A stretch of DNA of 64,000 nucleotides. It comes from Epiperipatus broadwayi (Eukaryota; Onychophora; Udeonychophora; Euonychophora; Peripatidae). Made by a program: the position numbers and the translations under genes. Numbering within the stretch: the first letter of the stretch is position 1; each line of letters opens with the position of its first letter. Below the pieces are notes generated by a model that saw only the letters and a list, made by a program, of their open reading frames with translations, was not told the DNA's origin and ran no database searches. The stretch is taken from contig JAQFVV010012420.1 of the NCBI GenBank assembly GCA_028023455.1, positions 5,024,001-5,088,000 on the forward strand, written 5' to 3'. Positions 24,640-38,640 of this stretch are shown one piece after another.

Positions 24640-25850
24640 TATGTATCCTTAGTTAGAAGAAAACTAAAATTAAAGAATCCAACTAACTAGGATATAACTG
24701 TATATTACAGTCAAGTTACATAAACAATGACCAGTAAAAAAATACTATTCTAATTAGCTCAAGATATGTTACTAATATACAATATCTAATAAAATTATTG
24801 TTTTCTAATAATTAATTATGAGAAACTTATAATATTAAAATATAATAACATTTCGATTCACAATAAATAATTAGGGTTCTAACTAGAATACTCAAGTCAT
24901 TCATTTTACTAATAAATTTAATTTGTTATAAATAAAATATGGTTTGAATAAAATAACAAATAAGAATATTACCACACTAAATTCACATAATAAAATTACC
25001 ACATAATACTCTCATGCCTTTAAACATACATATAATAATCCTAAAATGTGATTTGCAAATTTAATATGGAAATAACTATCAATTAATTACTACTCCTTTA
25101 ATAAAAAATACTAATTGAAAAATTTAACATCAACTGATAATTCTTACTCATCATCTTTTAATACAAATTTTACAATTGTTTTAAGAATAATATCAGGTTC
25201 ATTTCTGATGCTAGTAATAAAATAAATTAATTAAGACTCTGTAGTTAAATATGATGAGGGATTTTACATGATGTCTAAGTACACCTGATAAGCAACTAAG
25301 ATAACTTAATGTCTCTTAACATAAAATCTATTTAATAATCAGTGTTTAGCAATAAAACATAAATAAAATAATAATATTTGAAGTAAACATTGTACAATCT
25401 TTCTTTATTTTATATGGCATTCATTAAATATAATATCATTGAATATAGTGACAATATTTAATATCTCAAATTGGTGTTGGACCATTTTAAAGCAATCACC
25501 AGTGATCATATCTTCTACAATACTAGTAATAATTATATACTTTATTAATCAATCAAATATAATAGAAATAATATTTTAAAATAGTATTTATGAATCATGT
25601 ACAAAATAAATAATGTCTGAAACTATTAATTTCTATGAATCATGCATGTGGAATGAAGAATCAAATGAATAACATGTAAGACAAACTAGAATATTAATTT
25701 TAAAACAATTAACAATTTTATTATGATCACACTACATTATAAAATTAAAAAAAGTATTTATGACACACAAAAAAAAATAATATAAAAATATTTATACTGT
25801 AAATTTTACAAGTAAATAAAAATAAGATAGCCTTCATTCAGACTACTTCA
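24640..25850 (-). mobile_element. LTR-like repeat family B, copy 2
   Basis: Starts beside a short (TA)n tract. Shares with copies 1 and 3 the words atcDcaggttc, 'atgatgagggattttDcat' (about 25,249) and DcacctgaDDa, in the same order. More diverged than the other pair. No coding features. Confidence 0.4.
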
Positions 25851-26680
25851 AATAAAATAAAACTTTACAACAATAGTGACAATACATTATTCTTATTAAA
25901 TAAAACAATAATATTCTAATGTTTTTGTAGTGGAAAATAATTAAAATAAATTCACAATTTCTAATAAAAAACTTAATGATACACTTATACTATCATAAAG
26001 ATATATTTATTATTTTGTAGTTCTTAAATATAAATTTAGGTCTAAAATACAACTATCTAAATTCAATAAATAATAAGATATTTTCAAAATTATTAAAATA
26101 TTTCCTCTGCCATTTAGCAAAGCATCATTCTGATATTTTAATACATTATGATACTTTAATATCAAAAAATTTAAATGAAAATATGAATCAACTATTATCA
26201 ATCCACTGCAGGATGAAGGTCTCTCCAAGGTCAATCCATCTTTTCTGATCTTTAGCTTCTCTTCTCTACATTACTCCTGCACACTTTCTTATTTCATCTA
26301 TTTATCTCACATGTGGTCTTTTTCTGACTCTTTTACAATCTCTTGGAATCCAATTTAAGATGTCAATTATCCATATATTATCATATCTTCTAGTAATATG
26401 TCCAGCCCAATTCCATTTTAGTTTTAATTTTATCAATGAGGTCAATAATGCCTGTTTGTTCTCTTACCTATATATTGCATTTTCGATCTCCTTGTTACTT
26501 CCAACATGCATCTCTGCATACTTTTTGAGTGGTCTGAAGTCTCTGTATTGCTCTTCTATCAAGTTTCCAAGTCTCAGAATCATAAGTAAGAACTGGTAAA
26601 ACACATTTATTAAAAACTTTCCTTTTCAAACACATAGGCATATGTCCTTTTAGCATCAAGTTATTTTTACCAAAAGCACT

Positions 26681-27316
26681 CTAACCAAGTTTAATTCTAT
26701 GATTAATTTCATCCATTATATTTCCATCTATATTAATAATATGACTAAGGGATTTATAGCTGTTAACTTCTTCTAACTCATCATAATCAATCTTTATTTT
26801 CATATTTTGAGAAAATCCATTAAACATTACTTTAGTCTTTTTAACATTTATCTTCAGTCCTACCCTTCTACTTTCATCTGATAATTTCTGCAACATTTCT
26901 TGCAGCTCTAAAGCATTATTTGCAAAAACAACTACATCATCTGCAAAATCTAAATGACTTAAATAACCTCCATTTACTTTCACTCCTTTAGTTTCCCATT
27001 TTAATCCACAAAATACCTTGTGCAGCACTGCTATAAAAAGTTTTGGAGATATGGAGTCACCCTGTCTTACACTCTTCTCAATGTTGACTTTCCTAGTATC
27101 ATTATGTAATCTAATTATTGCTTTTGCATTTTTATAAATATTCTTTAAAATATGATAATATCCTGGATCTATATGTTGATGATCCACTGCTTTAATCACT
27201 GAATAAATGTTTATAGAATCAAGTGCGTTTTCATAATCTACAAATCCAAAGCATAATGGCAACTCATATTCATTTGTCCTTTTTATAACTTCTCTCAATA
27301 CCTGGATATGATCCAC
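26681..27316 (-). pseudogene. RTE reverse transcriptase core, open segment of copy 1
   Basis: 211 open codons covering the catalytic RT motifs. FGFVDYENALD is motif A near residue 26 (usually DYEKAFD, so K and F are replaced). RQGDSISPKLF is motif B near 94. LDFADDVVVF is motif C with the two catalytic aspartates near 127. GLKINVKKTKVMF is motif D near 152. It is open where copy 2 carries a stop and a deletion, but the rest of copy 1 is broken, so it is not a functional gene. Confidence 0.85.
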
Positions 27317-27419
27317 TGTACTGAAGCCACTTTTAAATCCAACTTGTTCTCTTAGTTGGTGGAAATTTAATTTCTCTGTAGATGAATTGTAATTATTTTG
27401 GTAAAAATTTTGTAGTTAA

Positions 27420-27508
27420 GTGTTGGTGGCCTAATGGCTAGCATAGCTGCCTTCCAAGCAGATGGCCTGAGTTCAATTCCCAGTCAATGCTTTGACATAT
27501 AAAAAAAT
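27420..27508 (+). mobile_element. tRNA-Gly(UCC)-derived short retroposon nested in RTE copy 1
   Basis: 27,420-27,491 follows a tRNA cloverleaf: A-box region GGTGGCCTAATGGCTAGC, anticodon loop CTTCCAA (anticodon TCC) on a GCTGC/GCAGA stem, and B box GAGTTCAATTCCC. It closely resembles metazoan tRNA-Gly(UCC) as I remember it. A short tail, ttgacatat plus an A-run, follows. It splits RTE copy 1 between sequences that are contiguous in copy 2 (DttttgtD...ataaaac), so it inserted after that copy. It is diverged from a functional tRNA (weakened T-stem and acceptor pairing). Confidence 0.85.
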
Positions 27509-27668
27509 TGTATAAAACCAATAAAAGGCTGATAGGTCTGTAATTTCTAATATTTTCTTTATCACCTTTTTTAAATATTAATATTAATACTGCATTCTTC
27601 TAATCATCTCATACATCTTTATCATTTAGATATTTGTTATATAACTTTGCTAAAAAAGTTCTAATTCA

Positions 27669-28658
27669 TCACTTTGCTTCTTTTAATATATCACTTATAA
27701 TTCCATTATTACCTGGAGCCTTTCCTTTCTTCATAAATTTAATTACATGTCTCACTTCTTCATTTAAAATTCTGATCAATTTGGAAGATATAATAGATAT
27801 AGGAGGTACTTGTTCTTTATTACTATATAATTCTTGATAGAAGTCTTTTACCCATTTTATGATGTCATCTATCTTTATAGTAATAATTTCATCTTTTTTT
27901 CTTATTGCAGATATAAATTTTCTACCAATACCAAAATGTTGTTTTACACTCTTGAGACTTTTATTCTTTTCTACAGCTTTTCTTGCTAGTTCACAATTGT
28001 ACTTTCTTATATAATTTTCAACTCTTTTCTGTATCATTTTACAAAATTTGAGGTATTCAATCCTTTTTAATGCATCTTCATATTCCTTCTTTTCTTCACA
28101 AATTCTCTAGTCTCAGTAGAAATTTTATTAGTCAATTGCTGCTTTTTTCTACCATCTATCATTGTTGCAGTTTTTAAAAGTGTACCAGTTATTTTCTTAT
28201 GAATTTATTCAAATCTGAATCATGTTCAAAATCCACTAATACTTGAAAAAGTTCTAATTTAAATTCTTTAGAATTTTTCTGAAGGGTAGGAATATCAACT
28301 GTAAATATTGTTTTTTAAAATAATTTTTATCTCTCCAGTTTTGCATTGACATGTATCTTACATCTTACTAATTGATGATCACTTCTTGTGTTAACTTTAT
28401 TAAAAAATTACAATCTTGAAATATGTATTTTCTATTAGTCAAAATATAATCTTATTTTGCTGTACATTCATTTGGATGCTTCCATGTCCATTTCCTTTTA
28501 ATATTTTTCTCAAAAAAAGAATTTATAATATAAAGTTTTTCTTTTTTTGCAAATCCCACAAGTCTATGTCCTCTCTCATTTCTATTACCATAACCAAAAT
28601 TACCTAGAGCACTGTTGTCTTTCATTTGTTTACCAATTCTAGCATTAAAGTCTACCAT
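27669..28658 (-). pseudogene. RTE endonuclease tail and pre-RT region of copy 1
   Basis: Two open pieces match copy 2. 28,658-28,452 contains VDFNARIGKQMK and GNRNERGHR, the endonuclease GDFN region with Gly changed to Val. 28,037-27,669 contains KSLKSVKQHFGIGRKFISAIRKKD and KKGKAPGNNGI, the segment before the RT fingers. The interval between them (about 28,040-28,450) is frameshifted. Confidence 0.8.
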
Positions 28659-28720
28659 AACAATTTTAAAATGTTGCTTACCTCTCTTTAAATTATCTAC
28701 TTATGCAAAATGTATTTAAA

Positions 28721-31700
28721 ATATAAGTTCATGGGTTTTCTTTTTTTATTTAAATAAGTTTCTTTTTTAAAAAAATTAAAAGAAACTATTAATAAAGTAT
28801 ATTGCTTGATATTTTGTATATCCTTTATTTTCATATTTTTACATTCATCATAGCATTCAAATCATTTTTTATTATTCTCACTTTCATTCCAATTCAAATA
28901 TGCATTTATTTTGAGCTAAATGATCTCTAATAATAGTAGGAATATTAATAATTCCTCTCCTATTTTTTATATTATGCTATGCATCAAATATCTCAATATC
29001 ATTTGTGATAGAATTTTTTATATGTCTAATCTTGCCTTTGCATAAACTATCAATTTCTAACAGTTTAGCCATTACTTTACCATCTTATAAAAACTATCCT
29101 CTATGATGTTATTCTTGTAGTATTAGATAGCGATTATAGAGTAGGATATAGAATAAAAATAATAACTCAAATGTGTAAGAAAATATCATGGATACAGTGC
29201 AAAAAATAATAGGTTTGTGTTTAATCAGGCACCCAAAATTCATATAATGACCTTATTCTAGCTTTTATTGACTATAAGAGAATGCAGCTGTTCATAGGAA
29301 ATAATATACAGCCCTTTGTTACCTGTACATTTAACAAATTCACAGTGTGATGATACAGTTAATACTTAACAGCTTTTTCAACACAACCCTAAACACCTAT
29401 GATTTCATATAACAATTACTCTATTATCCACCATGTTATATTTTCCACACTGAATAACTCTATTAATATTGTAAAATATATGTCATTTTAAAATAATTTC
29501 CAAACAACATTACTAAAAACAACAGATATCTACATTTATTTCAAGATGGTTTTTTAAAGTTTTCAAGCACAAATGATCTTGATCAAACATACATCAATTT
29601 TATACATTTATTTTTTTATTGTTATATTATATAATCTAGAGATCGGTATTCATGTTTTTCTCCGTATCTTAACAGCTAACATTCATAAAATAATATATTA
29701 ATAACTCACCAATCTTATAAAATGTTTGCATATTTAAGCATTATAATAAACACACATTTTTTAAAAAATATCCTTAGATATTTCAAAACTTTCACTTGCA
29801 TTCTGTTTTTTATAAAACACACACAATAACTATTATATCAACAGTTCATTCAGCCATTCTTTATGTAATTTAAGCAATATGGTAATTATAAGATAAAGTA
29901 TTAATTTTAAAATATAACATTTAAAAAAAAATTATCAAACGAATGTAATGTAAATAATAAAAAAAATTACATATAATCTCAACAATTTGTTAAAATTATG
30001 TAATGGTGATCTTTTTTTTAGACCATACATTCAACCAAATTATCATTCCTAATTACATGCTCAGAAAATTAATTTCTGTAAACCCATTTTCCTTTATTTA
30101 ACATAATAATAATAATTAAAAAAACTCATAAATTTTTAAGATTAAATGTTTGTAAAATACATTATAGTACCAGGTTAGTTTTTAATAAATCAATAATATT
30201 TTAAATACAAATATTAGACTAAAAAAAATAATGAGGTAAATTTTAAGTTACAAAAAGTCTCTCTTCCTCCTGTAAGTTGAACGCTTTTCAGAAAAACTTC
30301 CCTCATTGCCTAGTTATGGACAGACTGTTCTGAACAAAATCATACTCCTTTGGTGCCATTTAATGACATGTATGAATAATAAAAAATCCAATAAAATCTA
30401 GGAAAAATATTGAACATCCTGAAAAAGTAAAATGTTTATTCCAGTCTTTTCTGAATATCTAATCCAGACATGCAATATCTGCATAAAATAATAATTCAAT
30501 GATCCATTTTTAGAAGAAATAATATGTTTTTCTACGTATGTATTTTTTTATATTAATTCCGTGGTGGTATATAATAGATATATTACAATAAATATAATAC
30601 ATATAATATTCATATTTCCATCAGTCAAAACATTAGTAGAAAACATATAATATAAAATTATTCATTTAGTATATTTTCAGCAGACATATATTTTATAAAC
30701 TAAATGTGAATTTTTTTAAAAAAAATATTCAAGATTTTTTTCTCAAAATGTATATATTTCAACTGGAGATTTTTCAGGTAAAATGACAGCTATAGCATCA
30801 AAGACATTAATTAACTGAAATAATATTAATCTTTTAAACAGATATACTATAGCTCATTTATTCCAGATAAAATCATTTCAAAACATATAGTTTTATTTAT
30901 TGATTTTAATCAGTAATAAATTCTTTTAAAAGTATAAAACAATAAACAGTCATTTTTCCAATTTTCTTCCAATACATCATTCTCAAACATAAAAATTCAC
31001 TTGGATTAAATTTTAAAGATAAATTAAAATGTAAAATATGTTATCAGTTACTCAAGCATGTCATAATTTTTAATTTAGTTTTTAAGCTTAAATGCAGAGT
31101 ATTAATTTTTTTTCTCTCAAATTTAATATTATAATAATGATTTTTTATATAAAATGTTCATTTCCTCTTTATTAACTTAAGCTTTCTTGACAAATTAGTC
31201 TCAGTTATTAAAGTTAAATGTTCATTCACCCTAAGCATGTTGTTTATAAAAAAATTAAATTCCTTACATAAATCTCCGGTCTTGTAGAATAGTCTTCAGC
31301 TTTTGGTGCACATTATTCCAGTATTCCAATGATTATTATTGTGTTCCATAAAATTATCGTAGTTTTAAATTAAGTTTCAAGCAGAATCCTTTGACAGAGA
31401 ACTTTTGTTTTTTAATTCAATCATAATTAAAATAGTTATAAAAATTATACTTTTTAAACACTTTCTTCTGTGTTTTTAGACTGGATTGAGCCTCTGTTCT
31501 TATGCTAGTCTAATCTAGTGATTTCACTGGTTAATTCTGCTTGCAAAAACCTGCTAATTTACATATATGAATCAATTTCATTTTTTAAAATTAAGTTTTA
31601 AAATTATGAGTCATAATTTATTAAATATTATCAGATTATTCAATACTTTTAATATAAAATATTTTTATCTAAAAAATTAAATATCTTTGTTAAAACAATT

Positions 31701-32261
31701 TAAACATTTTAATGACTCTAAAATTGATTTTTAAAACATAATATTAGATTTAAGCAACATAATAATAACTTTAAGTATTACTTTTAAAACATTGTCTCTA
31801 ATTTTTGCTACATTTATATTGTGTCAAATTTTATTAACCATTTAAAATTAAAGTTTTTTTCTTAACTCTTGAAAGCTCACACATTAACACAACCATCATT
31901 AAATCATGTGATACTTTCAGAACATTCTAGATTAATTAACTTATTTATTATTTAAATAATATTTCAAACAAAATAATTATTTTAAACATATATAAAATAT
32001 TTACTATTATAATTAAACTATTAGGTCATTACAATATCTTTTGAATGTAATAAATAAAATTAATACTATCTTTTAACAATATATTATATTATTTTAATTT
32101 ATATTAAAATCACTAAACTTTAAACATCATTATAGGCTCCTATTTACTGAGTTTGAACTCCTACAATCTATGACATAATTACATATTAAAAAATCACCTA
32201 AATTTAATTTTTTTAAAAATTCAAACGCTACCTTATCTATTTGTACCAATTATAAGGGTGC

Positions 32262-32293
<32 letters not shown>

Positions 32294-32985
32294 TTACTAC
32301 TATGTTGTTGTATGCCATGAGACATATATTGGTCTCAATATATATATATTATTTGTTAATGCATAGTTAGTAATAAAAAAGCAACACATTCTACCCTTTA
32401 AAAGTTGTTTTTATAATAGGAAAAAAGTTCACATTAATAGACACTATATTTTATCATAAATTATGCAGAATCAAGATTTTAGTGATAATTTACTACATCA
32501 TCAGTTAGTTGCTCTAGAGCTTTAACAATAATGATTTTTGCAATCAATTACCAAACAAATTTATTTAAATATCCAAATTTATATACTTTGATTCAAGGTT
32601 TTAAACATTTTACTATTGCTCAGATGCAATTTATATTGAAGCCAATAATGGAATATTAAACACATCAAAGTAAGTAAAATATATTTCATTTCAATAATAT
32701 TACCTTAAATGTTTTATTTAAACAATACCCTTGCCTCTCTTTGATGGGTTTTAGAATATTGTTGTTTTTAGTCCATATAAGTTGTGATTACTTAAGAGAA
32801 ACAATATTACATTGTTTTACTAATATCCAATAATTATATTTGCAATTCATAAGTTGCAAAATCTTGATTATTCCTTTACAATTTTGTAATTATATATTAG
32901 TAGAAATTTTAATTTTATTCATGTTATGCAATTTGGATAGAATAATGTGCTGTTTCTTTTAATTATCTATGCATTATTTAATTAT
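28721..32985. other. Long AT-rich stretch without recognisable genes
   Basis: No supported ORF, RNA gene or element. A (TA)n tract lies at about 32,261-32,286. It is followed at 32,285-32,340 by the ~55-bp segment (gcacacttactactatgttg, gtatgccatgagaca) also present at 21,080-21,135. Confidence 0.5.
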
Positions 32986-32987
32986 AT

Positions 32988-33050
32988 AATGGTTTAGTGC
33001 AATGGTAGAGTGCAAACTCAAGAATATGGATTAAGTTCAACCTTAAAACT
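32988..33050 (+). mobile_element. Degenerate tRNA-like SINE head
   Basis: An A-box-like word (tttagtgcaatggtagag, near 32,993-33,010) is followed by a B-box-like word (aagttcaacctt, near 33,033). The spacing is plausible for a tRNA-derived SINE promoter. The anticodon and stems are not convincing and no copy was found elsewhere in the window, so this is a weak call. Confidence 0.3.
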
Positions 33051-33372
33051 TTATTCATTATTATTATTTTTTAAAAATGAGTGCTTCTAGTCGATGTCAT
33101 TTATCGCTTGCATGTGCCAGCAGTGTTTTTGGGTGTTTTAGAATTCAAAATGGCCACTGAGCACATACTATATCAGCACCTTAGTTTTTTTAATTGTGAA
33201 AGTGATGATTGTTTAAGTTCTACTGTAGCTCATAATATAGTAGTTTATTATTAAAATACAGATTTTTTGCAATTTATTAATTGACTGTTTAAATAAATTC
33301 ATCTTGTCACTTATATTCTCATTACAAATGATGTGCTAGTTCTTATACCCATATTTTAATTAATCAAGCAAG

Positions 33373-33720
<348 letters not shown>

Positions 33721-36119
33721 CAATCTTTATCTGTGCATCTGTTTTTTCATCTGTTTGTCCAAGCATCCATCTATCTGTATATTATAAAGTTAGATTACCA
33801 TATAAGTGAAAAATAATTGTTTAGCTTAACCTTTAGAAAATTGATATTTTCTTTTGTTAATTCTGATGATAATTTTTATCCAAATTCAACATTTGATTAA
33901 ATATTAAACCTTTATTTTATATTAAAATTTAAGAAATTGAATTTGATTTGATAGTAATGTAAGTTTACAAATGAAATACATTCTAAAAAATCCTATTTGG
34001 CATTTGAAAACATTGAAAAAATAATAAATTGAGTACACAATGAGAACAAAAAATTTTCATTTCATTGGACAATATTCAAGAGTGCAATCATATAGCAATT
34101 TAGGAAGATTTAACAAAATATTTGTTGAATAAAAACTATTTTTAAAACAAGAATGAATTAATATAAAACCACTAAAAATCTATCAAATTATCTTTTAAGT
34201 TTTAAATGTTTATTTATAATTTTTAAAATATTTCAAATTTTTTTAGTACTATGTTTGTAAATGCATTTACTGATCACTTTCAAAAGTAGTGATTATTATG
34301 ACTATAATTTTATTTCTTAGACTTACTGTCAAATTTTATTATAAAAACAAAACGTATATCTGAATAAAATTAAAGTATATACATATATTGTGTTGTTTTT
34401 TAATTATTATTATATTATTATTGAGTAAAAATAACCACTAATTGTTAATAAAATTTGCAAAAAATTAACTTTTTTGCTAGTCCAAAAATATTATTGAAGT
34501 AGTGTCACAAATGCATATAAAATAGCATAACAATGAGATAAAATCATCTAACAAATGGATGTGGAGCTAAGTGATATTTATCTTTGTTACCTCTAAAAGA
34601 AATTGATCTCTTCGGATTTTTTTTAGCTAATACATCAATATTACATTAATTTTGTTTTTTAGCTTCATTTATGTGTGGGAACTGAAAGAATAATGTTAAA
34701 GTTTTCATAGAAAAATGATTTAAAATACAATTACCAGAATTATTTACAAACAAGTAACCACAATCAAAAACATGGCAATTTATTGAAAGGTTAAAATAAG
34801 AAATATTGAATTGATTGATATAGCAAATTGTTACTTTTATTTTAGGTTTAACAATGTCTCGATGTTTATTTTGCTGTGCTAAAAAGAGTTTAAGATTGTT
34901 CAAATTATGTATTTTCTTGTTGGCTTGTTACAGATGTGTATTTTACATGCATACTTGTGTGTAATTGAAAAGTATGTTCACACAGACAATTGGCTGAGCA
35001 AATATTTAGAATAGGATTTAGATATGAATGTGGCCTGAAGAGAAGGCTAATTTTATATATAGGTGAAATAATTTTGAATTTGTGATATTAAGTCAAACAA
35101 ATCTTTTATTTATTTGAGAAAAAAAATTACATGGCCTGAAGAAAATATATGTAAACAATGAATGAACATTTAGATCAGGAAGTGGGTTCATCAAAAATAT
35201 TTTTAGGCTCTATTGCTATAAAATTATAATATGGGTATTAAATGACATAATTGGAAGATATAAAATCAAGTTGATCTTGTTTAATTAAAAACCATCTTTT
35301 CTTTTAATTTCACATACTAGCTTGTCTAAATCAAATTCGGTTAGAGGCACATGCCCTCAAATAACTTTTTTCACCATCAGATAACATCTGGAAGATCCTT
35401 AACACTAGAATATTGTCATGCCTCAGAGAGATAAATAACTTCTTACTGCAGAAGAACTAATAGGTTGCCACCTCACCCAACTAACAATGTTTGTAAGTTA
35501 AAAACGAACAAACAGGAAAAAACTGGCAGTCAAATTGTTTATTAAATGGTTAGTTTCTAACTCTTTTCTTAGAACTTTAAATCATAATAGTGTTAATTAT
35601 TGACTATTTTCAATTCATTTAATCTCTGTATCAATTAGCTGTCTAATTTATTCTTACTTTCTAGGGCAGAAATTTTAAACTGAATAAAATTAACAATTTC
35701 CAAAGGATTTTCATGCTACCTCTCATCTACATTATTTTCTATTAACTGATATTTCAGACAGGGCTATGAAAAGAGAATCATTGTCACCAGGGATCAACCT
35801 TCAAGAAGGAGACTTAATGACTGTTTATTTGTATAAGTAAAAATGTATTCAGTATTTTGTAGCTGTGAAAAAAATATATAGCTTTTGCTTTGAGAGATTT
35901 CAAGTATGTAATACGAATTTCACCCCATACATAATACATCATATTTAAATTATATAATATGAATATTATGAATACTTTTATTCGCTCTCAATATGCACAG
36001 AATAGTCAGAAAATTTAATTTAATTTAATTAATAAAGTCTGTGCTTGTTTATGTTATATATTCTCATGCAAGTACAGTTTAAGAAATTTGATTATTTTCA
36101 ATATATGTGTATTTGCTCT
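33721..36119. other. AT-rich stretch without recognisable genes
   Basis: No supported gene or repeat. A minus-strand open frame at 34,646-34,903 (85 codons) has no recognisable motif. Confidence 0.5.
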
Positions 36120-36444
36120 GCAGGGCAAATTCCTAATGTCCACTCCATACTTTCTTGTCGTTGCAGCTGTTATTACTATGTGATTATTCATATAGTATAT
36201 GAAAATGGATGGGCTGCTCACCAACACGCATTAGCCAGCCAGCGTGGTGAGTTTATTGGCTTTTTACCTCTGAGTTTAAGATCAAGAAACACCATGGTCT
36301 TTCTTCTCAGTGCCTGATAAGGCAGAATGAATGTTTGTGTAAATGATAAATATTTTTCCAATACATATATACAATTATGACAGACAAAAATAAAGCATGG
36401 CCCTTATTCACAGGAGGCTGTAAAGTCACCAACCAAGGCAGCGG

Positions 36445-37224
36445 TTGGTGGCCGAAGGTGCTAAGAATCCCCTGATTGCAGACCCAGGTTGCCATTTGAT
36501 GACGATTTTTTATTTAGGTACTTACAACTGCAGATCACTTTCAAGTGAAGGAAGATTGCAAGAATTAGAAGAAGAACTGTCTTATATTAAATGGGGCATT
36601 ATTGGACTTTGTGAAGTTAGAAGAAAAGGTGAAGAAACAATTGATTTAAAAAGTGGACATATACTCTATTATAAAGGCACACATATTGGAAATACAAGTG
36701 GAGTAGGATTCATTATAAATAAAAAGTGGAAGAACAATATTGTGGAGATTGATGTTGTATCGGACAGAGTTGCAAGATTAGTTATACAACTTAATAGCAG
36801 ATACCAAATGCAGATAATTCAGGTTTATGCCCCAACAAGTTCTCATAGTGATGAAGTAGTAGAAGATTTTTATATGGATGTACAAAAGGCTTTTAATCGG
36901 AGTAAACAACATTTTAAAATTGTTATGGGAGACTTTAATGCTAGAATTGGTAGACACATGAAAGATGAAATTGCTGTAGGTAATTTTGGTTATGGTAATA
37001 GAAATGAGAGAGGACATAGATTTGTGGAGTTTGCAGAAAAAGAAAAACTTTATATTATGAATTCATTTTTTGAGAAAAATGTTAAAAGGAAATGGACATG
37101 GAAGTATCCAACTGAAGGTACAACAGAATTGGATTATATTTTGATTAACAGGAAATACATATTTCAAGATTGTAATGTTCTTAATAAATTTAACACAGGA
37201 AGTGATCATCGAGTGTTAATGTAA
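36445..37224 (+). pseudogene. RTE apurinic-type endonuclease domain, copy 2
   Basis: 259 open codons. Catalytic-type motifs are in order: TYNCRSL (Asn 28), GLCEVR (Glu 57), QVYAPTS (127-133), GDFNARIG (Asp 163, Asn 165), LDYILI (Asp 230) and SDHRVL (253-258). This is essentially the full exonuclease-endonuclease-phosphatase fold used to nick target DNA. The frame ends at 37,224 through a one-base loss just after VLM. The following bases continue the protein in another frame toward the RT region. Confidence 0.9.
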
Positions 37225-37361
37225 AACTAGAGAGACAAAAATTATTAAGAAAAACAATATTTACAGTTGATATTTCTAATCTTCAGAAACATTCTAATGA
37301 ATTTAAATTAGAACTTACAAATAGGTTTCAACTGTTAGGAGATTTTGAATATGATTCAGAT

Positions 37362-38640
37362 TTGAATAAAATTAATATGAAAATAACTGATACACTTTTA
37401 AAAACTGCAACAAAGATAGCTGGTAGAAAAAAACAGCAATTGACTAATAAAATTTCTACTGAGACTAGAGAATTTATGAAGAAAAGAAGGAATATGAAGA
37501 TATACAAAAGTGATGTATTAAAAAGAATTGAATATCTCGAATTTTGTAAAATGGTACAGAAAAGAGTTGAAAATGATATAAGAAAGTATAACTGTGAAAT
37601 AGCAAGGAAAGCTGTAGAAGAAAATAAAAGTCTCAAGAATGTTAAACAACATTTTGGTATTGGTAGGAAATTTATATCTGCAATAAGAAAAAAAGATGGA
37701 ATTATTACTAAAAAGAGAGATGACATCATGAAATTAGTAGAAGATTTTTATCAAGAATTATATTGTAATAAAGAACAAGTACCTCCTATATCTATTACAT
37801 TTTCCGAATTGCCCAGAATTTTAAATGAAGAAGTGGGACATGCAATTGAATGTATGAAGAAAGGAAAGGCTCCAGGAAATGATGCAATTATAATTGATAT
37901 ATTAAAAGAAGCAGGTGAAGAAATAGAAACAATTTTAGCAAAGTTATATACCAAATGTCTAAATGATAAAGATGTACCAGAAGATTGGAAGAATGCAGTA
38001 ATAATATTAATATTTAAAAAAGGTGATAAAGAAGATATTAGAAATTACAGATCTATCAGCCTTTTATCAGTTTTATATAAAATTTTTACCAAGATAATTA
38101 CAACTCGTCTACAGAGAACTTTGGATTTCCACCAACCAAGAGAACAAGCTGGATTTAAAAGTGGTTTTAGTACAATAGATCATATCCAGGTATTGAGAGA
38201 AGTCATAGAAAAGACAAATGAATATGAGTTGTCATTATGTTTTGGATTTGTAGATTATGAAAAGGCATTCGATTTTATACACATTTCTTCAGTGATTAAA
38301 TCATTGGATCATCAAGGTATAGATCCAGGTTATTGTCATATTTTAAAGAATATTTATAAAAATGCAACAGCAACAATTAGATTACATAATGATACTGAAA
38401 AAAATCAACATTGAGAAAGGTGTAAGATAAGGTGACTCCATATCTCCAAAACTTTTTACAGCAGTGCTGCAAGAAGTATTTTGTGGATTAAAATGGGAAA
38501 CTAAAGGAATGAAAGTAAATGGAGAGTATTTAAGTCATTTAGATTTTGCAGATGATGTAGTTGTTTTTGCAAATAATGCTTCAGAGCTGCAGGAAATGTT
38601 GCAGGAGTTAGCAGATGAAAGTAGGACTAAAGATAAATGT
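37362..38640 (+). pseudogene. RTE reverse transcriptase domain, copy 2
   Basis: The frame 37,362-38,414 (350 codons) holds KKGKAPGND (167-174), [20 protein letters not shown] (RT fingers, 217-236), EQAGFKSG (261-268) and FVDYEKAFD (motif A, 296-304). A frameshift near 38,400 moves the rest into another frame. That frame has a stop where copy 1 has Gln (VRQGDS becomes VR-stop-GDS at about 38,428). It then continues through GDSISPKLF and LDFADDVVVF (near 38,540) to about 38,625, where a 5-bp deletion relative to copy 1 breaks it again. Confidence 0.9.

Larger units (their letters stand above)
26185..28720 (-). mobile_element. RTE-type LINE, copy 1 (5'-truncated)
   Basis: Colinear with the copy at 36.9-39.3 kb but on the minus strand. 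It starts inside the endonuclease domain (DFNARIGKQMK near 28,655) and ends near 26,185 at the same 3' terminal bases (cctgcagtggattgata on the minus strand). 5' truncation is the usual outcome of LINE integration. It is interrupted by a SINE at 27,420-27,508 and by several frameshifts and stops. Confidence 0.9.

Noticed and set aside
27420-27491. Functional tRNA-Gly gene
   Set aside because: Acceptor and T-stem pairing are weakened, it carries an A-rich tail and it interrupts a LINE; it is a retroposon.
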